Origin: an uncultured Alphaproteobacteria bacterium
GTDB taxonomy: Bacteria > Pseudomonadota > Alphaproteobacteria > HIMB59
Reading direction: 5' to 3'
DNA: 64,000 nt
Assembly (NCBI GenBank): GCA_902599045.1
Contig: CACKEA010000002.1
Location: 226,501 to 290,500, forward strand
The position numbers were made by a program, and so were the translations under genes. Numbering within the stretch: the first letter of the stretch is position 1; each line of letters starts with the position of its first letter. Shown here piece by piece: positions 52,519-61,305 of the stretch. Below the pieces are notes generated by a model. It was not told the origin of the DNA, did no database searches, and saw only the letters and a program-made list of their open reading frames with translations.

Positions 52519-53503
52519 TTGAATTTGATGGGACTGGAACTTCTAGAACATAATTAGGATCTTTTGCTTGTTTCATAATAGTAGGAATAATCTCAGAATA
52601 GGCTCCCCATAATCCTTTTTTAGCTGGAGGCATTTGTTCTTTAATTAAATTATGGAGTTTTGGTAAATTGTGAGATGGTACGGTTGGGAACATATGATGT
52701 TCTATATGATACTCCATTTGCCAATACAGAAAGCTAAAAACTGGGTTTAAATGCATGGTGCGTGTACTGTATCTGTGATCTTTAATATTATCTTTTAAAC
52801 CAGTATGCTGTGTTAAACCAAACAATCTTTTAAGTGTTATTCCATAAAAGTTCGGTAATAGTAAATAAAGAGCAGGCAACCAAGACTGAAAAATAATAGA
52901 AATAATTATTATGGATACCCATATGCCGACATGAAGTCTGGATGAATTAATACACTTTTGCTGTTCTCTTTCAGGTATCACTTGTTGCATCACCTCAGTT
53001 TTTACCCCCAAAGCATGTAATATAGTTTCATATTGAGTTGTTTTTTTAAAATTTAACAAATCAAGGAAAGGAACAAACAAACTAAAAAAATAAAAAATAT
53101 CAGCTGGTTTTCTAATCGCTATTTCAAAATCTAAGGGGTCATCAAAATAAGTGTAACCATGATGGCGGAAGTGAGACCATCTCCATCTTACAGGTTCAAA
53201 ACCATTCATGTAACTTCCTATCTGATAAAAAAAGTTATTCCAATAGTTAGTTTTAAATGCAGTTTTATGACCAGTCTCATGCCAAATTGGATCAGCACAA
53301 TTCCAAATATTACCATAGATTAAAAAAAATAATAATGACCACCATGTGCCCCAAGTTATATATGCTAATAAACCAAAAAAAAATAATGACCCAAAGAATA
53401 TGGCCATGTGTTTAAAACCCTCATAGTCTGACTTTTTTAGAAGTTTTACAAAATCTTCTTTATTTACTTCACAGTGATACCATTTATCCAAATCAACTTT
53501 CAT
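52511..53503 (-). CDS. Membrane fatty-acid desaturase-family protein
   Basis: The 330-residue protein has the three histidine boxes of diiron membrane desaturases: HETGHKTAF (about 92), HFRHHGYTYFDD (about 127) and EYHIEHHMFPTVPSH (about 280), with four hydrophobic segments between them. It resembles the acyl-lipid desaturase and hydroxylase group. Substrate and position of the double bond are not decidable. It overlaps the PanB-like gene by 8 bp and is first in the minus-strand run to DUF1501. Confidence 0.9.
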   Translation of the reverse strand: MKVDLDKWYHCEVNKEDFVKLLKKSDYEGFKHMAIFFGSLFFFGLLAYITWGTWWSLLFFLIYGNIWNCADPIWHETGHKTAFKTNYWNNFFYQIGSYMNGFEPVRWRWSHFRHHGYTYFDDPLDFEIAIRKPADIFYFFSLFVPFLDLLNFKKTTQYETILHALGVKTEVMQQVIPEREQQKCINSSRLHVGIWVSIIIISIIFQSWLPALYLLLPNFYGITLKRLFGLTQHTGLKDNIKDHRYSTRTMHLNPVFSFLYWQMEYHIEHHMFPTVPSHNLPKLHNLIKEQMPPAKKGLWGAYSEIIPTIMKQAKDPNYVLEVPVPSNSNG

Positions 53504-53541
53504 AGTAGGAAATTATCATAATAGAAAAAAAAAATAAATAT

Positions 53542-53964
53542 CTAGGCAAATGAGCCAATTGCCCCAGCTATAGCTAGTACCAAACCAACTCTTGAAATAG
53601 TTGCAGAATATTTCAGATATGACTGATTTGGCGATGATTTTTTTTGTGATGAATTGTATAAATGAAAGTTAATAAAAGTCACAGATATCAACACAAGCGT
53701 TGCACCAAAAAGCTTCATATGGAATGCCCAACCCAGAGCAAAAGAGCCATATATGTAAATGACCAAAATTACACCTGTAACCCACATTGTAAGGATAGCT
53801 AAAAGTGATAAAAAAGCCAAAATTTTAAAACCCTTTGATAGATGAGGTTCAGGAGCTTTTCCTTCTTTTATATATATGGATTGAATAACAGCGCTACCTA
53901 TGCCCCCACCTCCTGCTACAAAAAGAGATATTAAATGAAGAAATTTACATACAAATAAAAACAT
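53542..53964 (-). CDS. Small four-helix membrane protein (CopD/DUF2269-like)
   Basis: The 140-residue protein has four hydrophobic helices and begins MFLFVCKFLHLISLFVAGGGG, reminiscent of the CopD-like and DUF2269 families with a histidine in TM1 and another in TM3 (AFHMKLF). I am not sure of the family. It lies 38 bp upstream of the desaturase gene on the same strand, so it may belong to that operon, and is divergent (54 bp) from the Rieske oxygenase gene. Confidence 0.55.
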   Translation of the reverse strand: MFLFVCKFLHLISLFVAGGGGIGSAVIQSIYIKEGKAPEPHLSKGFKILAFLSLLAILTMWVTGVILVIYIYGSFALGWAFHMKLFGATLVLISVTFINFHLYNSSQKKSSPNQSYLKYSATISRVGLVLAIAGAIGSFA

Positions 53965-54018
53965 ATAAAAATGATATCTTAAATAGTTAGTATTTACTTA
54001 ATATAATTATATTAATTT

Positions 54019-55158
54019 ATGACGAGTAATTCTTTAAAAAAACCATCCAAATCATTACCCTTTGATTGGTATTATAATTCTAGAATTTATAATAGAGAGA
54101 TAGAGACAATTTTTAATGAAGAGTGGTTGTATGTTTGCCATGTTAATACAATTCAAAGCAAACATTATAGAACTCTTCAAGTAGATAATAAAAATATAGT
54201 CATAATAAAAAATAAGAATAATGAAATATCAGTTTTCTTTAATACATGTATGCACAGAGGCTCACAAATATTTACAGAAGAGCAGGGGAAACTTCATTCA
54301 CCTGTTATAGTTTGCCCATATCATCAATGGTCGTATAAAAGTGATAATGGTGAATTAATAAATACCACTTCAATTAAATATAATTCCTTTGATAATAAAA
54401 AATACAATCTTAAAAAGGTTAATTACTATGTCTGGAAGGGATTAATCTTTATTAATTTTAAAAATAACAAAAAATTTAAATTAAAATCTGTTTTTCAATA
54501 TTATGACACTGCAATTGAAAAAGTTAATTTGGAGAACTTTGTCAGTGGGCATATATGGAAAAAAACTGTCCAATGTAATTGGAAAATATATTGGGAAAAT
54601 TATAGTGAGTGTTTGCACTGTCCTAATATTCACCCTGAATTATCAGAACTTGTGCCTTTATACAAAAGAAGGTTAGTGGATATTAAAGATCATCCAGAAT
54701 GGAACGTCTTAAAAGAAAATAATCAATCTGAGATGTACCATGGCGGTCTCAAAAAAGGTTCAGAAACATGGTCTTACAATGGTAGTGCTCAGGGACATAT
54801 GATGAAAGAATTAAAATTAGACCTTGAAACGAGAGGACAAATTTTTATTTCAACTTGGCCATCAATGTTTCTTGGTATTTATGGTGACCATATTCGTATC
54901 GTAAGGTTAATATCTAAAGGACCTGAGCAAATGGAGTTAACAGTTGAGTGGCTATTTGACGAAAATACATTGAAAGATCCAAAATATGATAAAACCAACG
55001 TAGTCGACTTTGCTATTTTGGTAATGGAACAAGATGCATCAATTTCTGAGGTTAACCAGCGTGGTTTATATAATCTTCAAAATAGTCAAGGTGTTTTAAT
55101 GCCAGAGGAATACATGATAAGAGATTTTCAAAAATATATTAGAAGTAAAGTAAAATAG
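54019..55158 (+). CDS. Rieske non-heme iron oxygenase, alpha subunit
   Basis: The 379-residue protein has an N-terminal Rieske domain with CMHRGSQIF and CPYHQWSYKS (2Cys-2His [2Fe-2S]) and a C-terminal catalytic domain with ENYSECLHCPNIHPELSEL, giving the two histidines of the iron site, and an aspartate about 165 residues later in EQDASISEVNQRG. Similar enzymes demethylate glycine betaine or hydroxylate aromatic rings; I favour the betaine/GbcA-like size class, but the substrate is open. No partner ferredoxin reductase gene is adjacent. It has a 54-bp upstream spacer with TATAAT and TATATT candidates. Confidence 0.87.
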   Translation: MTSNSLKKPSKSLPFDWYYNSRIYNREIETIFNEEWLYVCHVNTIQSKHYRTLQVDNKNIVIIKNKNNEISVFFNTCMHRGSQIFTEEQGKLHSPVIVCPYHQWSYKSDNGELINTTSIKYNSFDNKKYNLKKVNYYVWKGLIFINFKNNKKFKLKSVFQYYDTAIEKVNLENFVSGHIWKKTVQCNWKIYWENYSECLHCPNIHPELSELVPLYKRRLVDIKDHPEWNVLKENNQSEMYHGGLKKGSETWSYNGSAQGHMMKELKLDLETRGQIFISTWPSMFLGIYGDHIRIVRLISKGPEQMELTVEWLFDENTLKDPKYDKTNVVDFAILVMEQDASISEVNQRGLYNLQNSQGVLMPEEYMIRDFQKYIRSKVK

Positions 55159-55244
55159 ATTTTACTAAATAATTTGAATTCAACAAATCTGAGGCGATTA
55201 TGATCTATGAAAAACAGTTAATTTTGTTATAAATCAATTTTATC

Positions 55245-55907
55245 ATGAATTTTGAACAAGCAAGATCAAACATGGTTCTTAATCAACTAAGAGCTAATCG
55301 TATCAGAAATTCATCTCTAATTGAAAAAATTGAATTATTTCCAAGAGAAAGTTTATATCCGAAGGAATGGAAACACATGGCATACTCAGATAAAATTTTA
55401 TTTTTAGATGACGGTCGTTTTGTCCTGCCTCCTTTAACATCATTTCACTTAGTTCAGGCTTTAGGAGAGTTTAATAATGATCACATTTTAGAAATAGGAT
55501 CTGGGTTTGGAACATCTACATCAATTATGAGTGAATTTTCATCTAATATTGACTGCGTAGAGACCTCCAACCAAATGACACGGGTGTTTAAAGACAGTAT
55601 GGAAGAGGGTTTGTTCAATGCATCTTTATTAGATTTATCTATTGATGAATTTTTTAATAATAAAAAAATAAAAATTCAGAAGTACCAAAAGATTATTATT
55701 AATGGTTCTTTAGATGAAGAACCCATAGATATTATTAAAAATGCATCAGATAATGCTGAAATAGTCTGTATTATTGACAATAAAAATTTTAAACACAAAA
55801 TAGTGAAGTATCTTAAAGTAGAGGGTAATTCTAATAGATTTATTATAGATGAAGCATCATCCTCTTATATTTATAAATATGTTCAATCTGAACCATTTGT
55901 TTTTTAG
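55245..55907 (+). CDS. Protein-L-isoaspartate O-methyltransferase-family protein
   Basis: The 220-residue protein begins FEQARSNMVLNQLRANRI and has the SAM motif HILEIGSGFGTSTSIM at about 81-96. It matches the alphaproteobacterial PIMT-like group that often lies upstream of tolC-type or valS-like genes. Classical PIMT repairs isoaspartate; the conserved active-site serine/threonine region of Pcm is replaced by RFVLPPLTSFHLV, so its exact activity is uncertain. It ends 3 bp before valS. Confidence 0.8.
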   Translation: MNFEQARSNMVLNQLRANRIRNSSLIEKIELFPRESLYPKEWKHMAYSDKILFLDDGRFVLPPLTSFHLVQALGEFNNDHILEIGSGFGTSTSIMSEFSSNIDCVETSNQMTRVFKDSMEEGLFNASLLDLSIDEFFNNKKIKIQKYQKIIINGSLDEEPIDIIKNASDNAEIVCIIDNKNFKHKIVKYLKVEGNSNRFIIDEASSSYIYKYVQSEPFVF

Positions 55908-55910
55908 CAA

Positions 55911-58508
55911 ATGGATGATTATCAAAATAAAAAAGAATATGAAAATGAAATTTACCAACTGTGGTTAGAAAAAGAATGTTTTAAACCTAAATACAATTTT
56001 GATAAAAATTTTTCTATTTGTATACCACCACCAAATGTCACTGGCTCTTTACACATGGGGCATGCCTTAAATAATACAATTCAAGATATATTAACTAGAT
56101 ATCACCGGATGAATGGTTTTAATACTTTATGGCAACCAGGCACAGATCACGCAGGTATAGCTACTCAAATGGTCGTTGAAAGAAACTTAGCTGAGAAAAA
56201 TATTTATCGAAAAGATTTATCACGAGATGAATTCATTGAAAAAATATGGGAATGGAAAGAATATTCAGGCTCTACTATTATCAACCAATTAAAAAGATTA
56301 GGAAGTTCATGTGATTGGTCAAGAGAAAGATTTACAATGGACGATGGATTATCCTCTGCTGTTAGAAAAGTCTTTGTATCATTATATAACGAAGGTTTAA
56401 TTTACAAAGATCAAGCTCTTGTAAATTGGGATACTAAATTTAAAACAGCTATTTCAGATTTGGAGGTTGTTCCTACTGATGTTAGTACTCAAATTTATTA
56501 TATTAAATATCCCTGTTCTAACTCAAAAACCATAACTGTCGCTACTGTAAGACCAGAAACCATTTTTGGTGATGTTGCCATTGCAGTGAATCCTGAAGAT
56601 AGTAGATACCTTTCTTTGAAAAATGAAACTTTTACAATTCCTTTAACATCAAGATCAATCCCACTTATACTCGATGAATATTCTGATCCAGATATGGGAA
56701 GTGGTGCAGTTAAAATTACTCCTGCTCATGATTTTAATGATTTTGAAATTGGTAAAAGGCATAATTTAGAGTTGCTAAATATCCTAAATGACGATGGATC
56801 ATTAAATGAAAATTGCCCAATAGAATTTCAAGGATTAGATCGATTTGAAGCTAGAAAAAAAGTTGTTCGCTTATTAAAAGAAAAAGGCTTCATAGAAAAA
56901 ATTGAAGATTATAAAACTACAATACCCTACGGAGATCGCTCAAATACAATTGTAGAACCTTACTTAACCCATCAGTGGTTTTGTAATGCTGAAGAATTAG
57001 CAAAGCAGGCAATGAAAGTTGTAAAAGATGGTGAAACAAAATTTTTTCCATCAAATTGGGAGAAGACTTATTTTCAATGGATGGAAAATATAAAACCATG
57101 GTGTATTTCTAGGCAAATATGGTGGGGTCATCAAATACCTGTTTGGTATGGTCCAGATGGTAAAGAATTTTGTGCAGAGACTGAAGAAGAGGCTAAAAAT
57201 TTAGCTATAGACTTCTACAAGGCAGATAAAATTATTTTAAAAAGGGACCAAGATGTCTTAGATACATGGTTTTCTTCAGCTCTTTGGCCTTTTTCTACGT
57301 TGGGATGGCCCGATAAAGAACAAACCTTAGATACGTTTTATCCAAACTCTGTCTTGGTTACAGGTTTTGATATTATCTTTTTCTGGGTTGCCCGCATGAT
57401 GATGATGGGAAACAAATTTATGTCAGAAACGCCTTTTAAAACTGTTTATGTTCATGCCCTTGTCCGGGATGAAAAAGGGCAAAAAATGTCTAAATCAAAA
57501 GGCAATGTCATCGATCCATTAGAAATAATTGATAAGTATGGAGCTGATACACTTCGTTTTACCTTAACATCATTAAATACTCCTGGAAGAGACGTAAGAT
57601 TAAGTGAGCAACGTATTGCAGGTTATAGAAATTTTGTCACTAAAATCACTAATGCATATAAATTTGCAGAATTTAAAGAAATCTACCCTCTAAATTTAAA
57701 GGACAATATTAATCCAGAACATATATTTAATCTTTGGATCATTAATGAATTTCAAGATTTATATAAAAAAGTACAAGAAAATTATAAAAAATATTATTTT
57801 CATGAAGTGGCCAACCAATTATACCATTTTACATGGCATACTTTTTGCGACTGGTATATTGAATTATCTAAAAATTTATTAGATGACAATCAATATGCCA
57901 ATGAAACTAAATTTACTTTTCATTTGGTATTTAATTCTTTACTGCAACTTTTACACCCGGTCATTCCATTTATAACTGAAAAGTTATGGGGTAAAAATAA
58001 CAAAGATATTTTAATGAATCATCAATGGGACTATATTGATTTAAAGATTGATAGTGAAAATGTATCTAAAACAAAATTATTTATCGACTTCATAGAAGAG
58101 TACAGATCAATTGAAAAACTTTTTGAAATCAAAAAAGAAGATGATGTAAGAATTTTTTCTAATAACCAATCAATCCAATTAATATTATTTGATAACAAAG
58201 AAACTTTTGAATTTTTAACAAGAAAAAAACTTTCTACTTCACAAAATGAAAATAGTGTTACATTACCTTTTAAGGAGTTTGATTTTGAAATTTCTACAAA
58301 TCAAATAGATAAATCTAAAATTAAAGTAAAACTTAATGATAATAAAAATGCTTTAGAAAAAGAAAAAAACACTATTGATAAAAACTTATCAAATGAAAAT
58401 TTTGTATCTAGAGCCCCTAAGCAATTAATCGACCAAAATACAGAAAGACAGGGATCAATAAATATGGAATTGTCTAAAATTGATAGTATATTAAAAAATA
58501 TTCAATAA
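55911..58508 (+). CDS. valS: Valyl-tRNA synthetase
   Basis: ValRS charges tRNA-Val and edits threonine. The 865-residue protein is full length: PPNVTGSLHMGHALNNT with the HIGH motif (HMGH) at about 45, TWATVRPETIFGD-type editing domain (here ATVRPETIFGDVA), the KMSKSKGNVIDP motif about residue 525, a helical anticodon-binding domain (about 610-740) and a C-terminal coiled coil rich in Lys/Asn. It overlaps ilvD by one base. Confidence 0.96.
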   Translation: MDDYQNKKEYENEIYQLWLEKECFKPKYNFDKNFSICIPPPNVTGSLHMGHALNNTIQDILTRYHRMNGFNTLWQPGTDHAGIATQMVVERNLAEKNIYRKDLSRDEFIEKIWEWKEYSGSTIINQLKRLGSSCDWSRERFTMDDGLSSAVRKVFVSLYNEGLIYKDQALVNWDTKFKTAISDLEVVPTDVSTQIYYIKYPCSNSKTITVATVRPETIFGDVAIAVNPEDSRYLSLKNETFTIPLTSRSIPLILDEYSDPDMGSGAVKITPAHDFNDFEIGKRHNLELLNILNDDGSLNENCPIEFQGLDRFEARKKVVRLLKEKGFIEKIEDYKTTIPYGDRSNTIVEPYLTHQWFCNAEELAKQAMKVVKDGETKFFPSNWEKTYFQWMENIKPWCISRQIWWGHQIPVWYGPDGKEFCAETEEEAKNLAIDFYKADKIILKRDQDVLDTWFSSALWPFSTLGWPDKEQTLDTFYPNSVLVTGFDIIFFWVARMMMMGNKFMSETPFKTVYVHALVRDEKGQKMSKSKGNVIDPLEIIDKYGADTLRFTLTSLNTPGRDVRLSEQRIAGYRNFVTKITNAYKFAEFKEIYPLNLKDNINPEHIFNLWIINEFQDLYKKVQENYKKYYFHEVANQLYHFTWHTFCDWYIELSKNLLDDNQYANETKFTFHLVFNSLLQLLHPVIPFITEKLWGKNNKDILMNHQWDYIDLKIDSENVSKTKLFIDFIEEYRSIEKLFEIKKEDDVRIFSNNQSIQLILFDNKETFEFLTRKKLSTSQNENSVTLPFKEFDFEISTNQIDKSKIKVKLNDNKNALEKEKNTIDKNLSNENFVSRAPKQLIDQNTERQGSINMELSKIDSILKNIQ

Positions 58509-60220
58509 TGGTCGATAAAAGTAAATTACCAAGTAGGCACGTATCTGTAGGCCCTAAAAGTGCTCCTCATAGAGCTTTTTATTATGCTATGGGAATTACA
58601 GAGGAACAAATAAACCAACCTTTTGTAGGTGTTGTAACTACCTGGAATGAGTCTGCACCTTGTAATATTTCACTTTCTCGTCAAGCCCAATCAGCTAAAA
58701 AAGGTGTTTGGGATGCTAAAGGTACACCAAGAGAATTCACTACCATTACTGTAACAGATGGTATTGCTATGGGGCATGAGGGAATGAAATCATCTTTAAC
58801 AAGTAGAGAGATTATAGCTGACTCTACTGAACTTTCTGTAAGAGGGCATTGTTATGATGCCTTAGTTGGTTTAGCTGGATGTGATAAATCTTTACCTGGA
58901 TTGATGATGGCAATGCTTCGGCTTAATGTGCCTTCTGTATTCATGTATGGCGGTTCTATATTACCTGGCGTGTACAAAGACAGAGATGTAACGATTGTCG
59001 ATGTTTTTGAAGCTGTTGGAAAACACTCTACTGGAAAAATATCAGATCAAGAACTTCATGACATAGAGTGTGTTGCCTGTCCCTCTGCTGGATCTTGCGG
59101 TGGTCAGTTTACTGCTAATACTATGGCATGTGTGTCAGAGACAATTGGTTTAGCTCTTCCTGGATCTGCAATGACACCTGCACCATATGAGAGTAGAGAT
59201 AAATATGCCTACGAAAGTGGAAAAGTTGTTATGGATTTAATTGAAAAAAATTTAAGGCCTAGAGACATAGTAACTAAACAATCTTTAATTAATGCAGCTG
59301 TAGTTGTATCAGCTTCTGGAGGATCAACTAATGCAGGTTTACATTTACCTGCCATGGCTCATGAGGCTGGTATTGAATTTACATTAGAGGATGTATGTAA
59401 AATTTTCCAATCCACTCCTTACATTGGTAATTTGGCTCCTGGTGGAAAATATGTTGCTAAAGATTTATATGAAGTAGGAGGAGTTCCTGTATTGATAAAG
59501 ACTCTTATTGATGGAGGATTAATTGATGGCTCATGCATGACTGTTACTGGAAAAACACTAGCAGAAAATGTAAAAGACGTTGAATTACCAAAAAACCAAG
59601 ATGTTATTTTTCCTGTAAGCAATCCGATAACTAAAACGGGTGGGGTAGTTGGTTTAAAAGGTTCACTTGCTCCAGATGGGGCTATTGTAAAAATAGCAGG
59701 TCTTAAAAAATTACAATTCAAAGGTAAGGCAATTTGTTTTGAACGAGAAGAACACGCCTTAGATGCTGTGTTAAATGGTAAAATAAAACCTGGTCATGTT
59801 GTAATCATTAGATATGAGGGTCCAAAAGGTGGACCTGGCATGAGAGAAATGTTATCCACCACTAGTGCTTTATACGGACAAGACCTTGGAGAAGACGTAG
59901 CATTAATTACTGATGGCAGATTTTCAGGTGGGACCAGAGGCTTTTGTATTGGTCACGTAGGTCCAGAGGCTTATGATTGCGGACCAATAGCATTAGTTGA
60001 AGATGGTGATGTAATAGAGATAGATGCAGATAAAAATTTATTAAATTTAAACGTTGATGAAAAAACTTTAGCTGAAAGAAAAACTAAATGGGTCAATAAA
60101 GAGCCAGAATTTACCTCAGGCACTTTATGGAAATATATGAATTGTGTTGGACCTGCGCACTTAGGTGCAGTTACTCATCCTGGTGCAAAAATAGAAAAGA
60201 AGACTTACTCAGATATTTAA
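58508..60220 (+). CDS. ilvD: Dihydroxy-acid dehydratase
   Basis: IlvD dehydrates 2,3-dihydroxy-3-methylvalerate and -isovalerate in isoleucine and valine synthesis with an Fe-S cluster. The 570-residue protein has the cluster cysteines in GCDKSLPGLM and VACPSAGSCGGQFTANTM, the TDGRFSGGTRGFCIGHVGPEA motif and the C-terminal catalytic serine region. Its size matches the shorter (about 560) bacterial form. It overlaps valS by one base and the convergent xth gene by 12 bp. Confidence 0.96.
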   Translation: MVDKSKLPSRHVSVGPKSAPHRAFYYAMGITEEQINQPFVGVVTTWNESAPCNISLSRQAQSAKKGVWDAKGTPREFTTITVTDGIAMGHEGMKSSLTSREIIADSTELSVRGHCYDALVGLAGCDKSLPGLMMAMLRLNVPSVFMYGGSILPGVYKDRDVTIVDVFEAVGKHSTGKISDQELHDIECVACPSAGSCGGQFTANTMACVSETIGLALPGSAMTPAPYESRDKYAYESGKVVMDLIEKNLRPRDIVTKQSLINAAVVVSASGGSTNAGLHLPAMAHEAGIEFTLEDVCKIFQSTPYIGNLAPGGKYVAKDLYEVGGVPVLIKTLIDGGLIDGSCMTVTGKTLAENVKDVELPKNQDVIFPVSNPITKTGGVVGLKGSLAPDGAIVKIAGLKKLQFKGKAICFEREEHALDAVLNGKIKPGHVVIIRYEGPKGGPGMREMLSTTSALYGQDLGEDVALITDGRFSGGTRGFCIGHVGPEAYDCGPIALVEDGDVIEIDADKNLLNLNVDEKTLAERKTKWVNKEPEFTSGTLWKYMNCVGPAHLGAVTHPGAKIEKKTYSDI

Positions 60221-60976
60221 ATCTATCATTATTGGACAGTGATCAGAGGGTCTCTCCAAATCTCTATATTTTTTTAAAACTTTTAATTTTAACATTTTGC
60301 TTTTTATAAATGGAGATAAAAGAAAAAAATCAATCCTTATACCCTCATCTTTGCCAAACTTATATGTTTTATAATCAAAGAATGTGTAGCTTTGCTTTTT
60401 TGGAATAGTCTTGAATACATCTATTAAATCTAAATTTATTAATTTGTCGAATTCTTTTCTAGATTGAGGTTGAGCAAGAGCATCGTTTTTGTATTTTTTG
60501 ATATCATAAGCGTCTTCATCGTCAGGAATTACATTAAAATCCCCAGTTAATAATATTTCATAATCATCTTTTAAACTTTTAATTTCCTTATAGAGTGTTT
60601 TCATCCATTCAATTTTATTAATAAATTTTTCAGTATCTATAGGATTACCGTTAGGAAAATAACAATTTATTATTACTAATTTCAAATCCTCAAGAATAAT
60701 TGTATTATTTCTTGCTTGTATTAAATTTAATTTTTTTAAGGGTATTTCTTTTAAATTTATATCTTCTTTACATGAAATGCTGACTCCATTATAGCTTTTT
60801 TGTGTTTCTGATAATGTTTTTAATGAAAACTTTTTAAAAAAACTTTCAACATAATCTTTATCTAAGATTTTAAGCTCTTGCAGACATAAGATGTCTGGTT
60901 TTTCTGTTAACACTAACTTCTCTAAAAGGGGCTCTCTAGCTCTTAATGAGTTTACATTCCAACTTATTACTCTCAC
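60209..60976 (-). CDS. xth: Exodeoxyribonuclease III / AP endonuclease
   Basis: The enzyme nicks abasic sites and removes 3' blocks in base-excision repair. The 255-residue protein shows the EEP fold motifs: ISWNVNSLRAR at the N-terminus, LCLQELKI with the metal-binding glutamate, LLTGDFNVIP and the terminal RPSDHCPIMIDL with the catalytic histidine. It lies 2 bp downstream of erpA and they form a short minus-strand operon. Its 3' end overlaps ilvD. Confidence 0.95.
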   Translation of the reverse strand: MRVISWNVNSLRAREPLLEKLVLTEKPDILCLQELKILDKDYVESFFKKFSLKTLSETQKSYNGVSISCKEDINLKEIPLKKLNLIQARNNTIILEDLKLVIINCYFPNGNPIDTEKFINKIEWMKTLYKEIKSLKDDYEILLTGDFNVIPDDEDAYDIKKYKNDALAQPQSRKEFDKLINLDLIDVFKTIPKKQSYTFFDYKTYKFGKDEGIRIDFFLLSPFIKSKMLKLKVLKKYRDLERPSDHCPIMIDLNI

Positions 60977-60978
60977 AA

Positions 60979-61305
60979 TTAAACGCTAAATGATGTACCA
61001 CAACCACAGGAGTTTTTAGCATTAGGATTTGTAATAGAGAAACTCGAACCTATTAATTCATCTTTATAATCTAATTCAGATTCATTTATGAAATCCATAG
61101 AATTTTTATCAATTAAAATTTGAAGATTTTTAAAGTTGAAAATAATATCTTTGTTTTCATTAATTGAATCTTCGCTTTTAAATACATATTGGAAACCAGA
61201 GCAGCCACCACCTTTTACTCTTATTCTAAAATATTTCATATTTTGCTCTTTTAAAACTTCTTGAATTTTACTTATGGCTTTATCTGTTATATTAATATTT
61301 CCCAT
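60979..61305 (-). CDS. erpA: A-type Fe-S cluster carrier/insertion protein
   Basis: A-type carriers deliver Fe-S clusters to target apoproteins. The 108-residue protein has the three conserved cysteines in RVKGGGCSGFQY and NSCGCGTSF. I assign ErpA because xth-erpA-dgt-argS is a familiar alphaproteobacterial order; sequence alone would also fit IscA or SufA. Its start codon lies back-to-back with the dgt start codon, with no bases between (CAT|ATG). Confidence 0.88.
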   Translation of the reverse strand: MGNINITDKAISKIQEVLKEQNMKYFRIRVKGGGCSGFQYVFKSEDSINENKDIIFNFKNLQILIDKNSMDFINESELDYKDELIGSSFSITNPNAKNSCGCGTSFSV

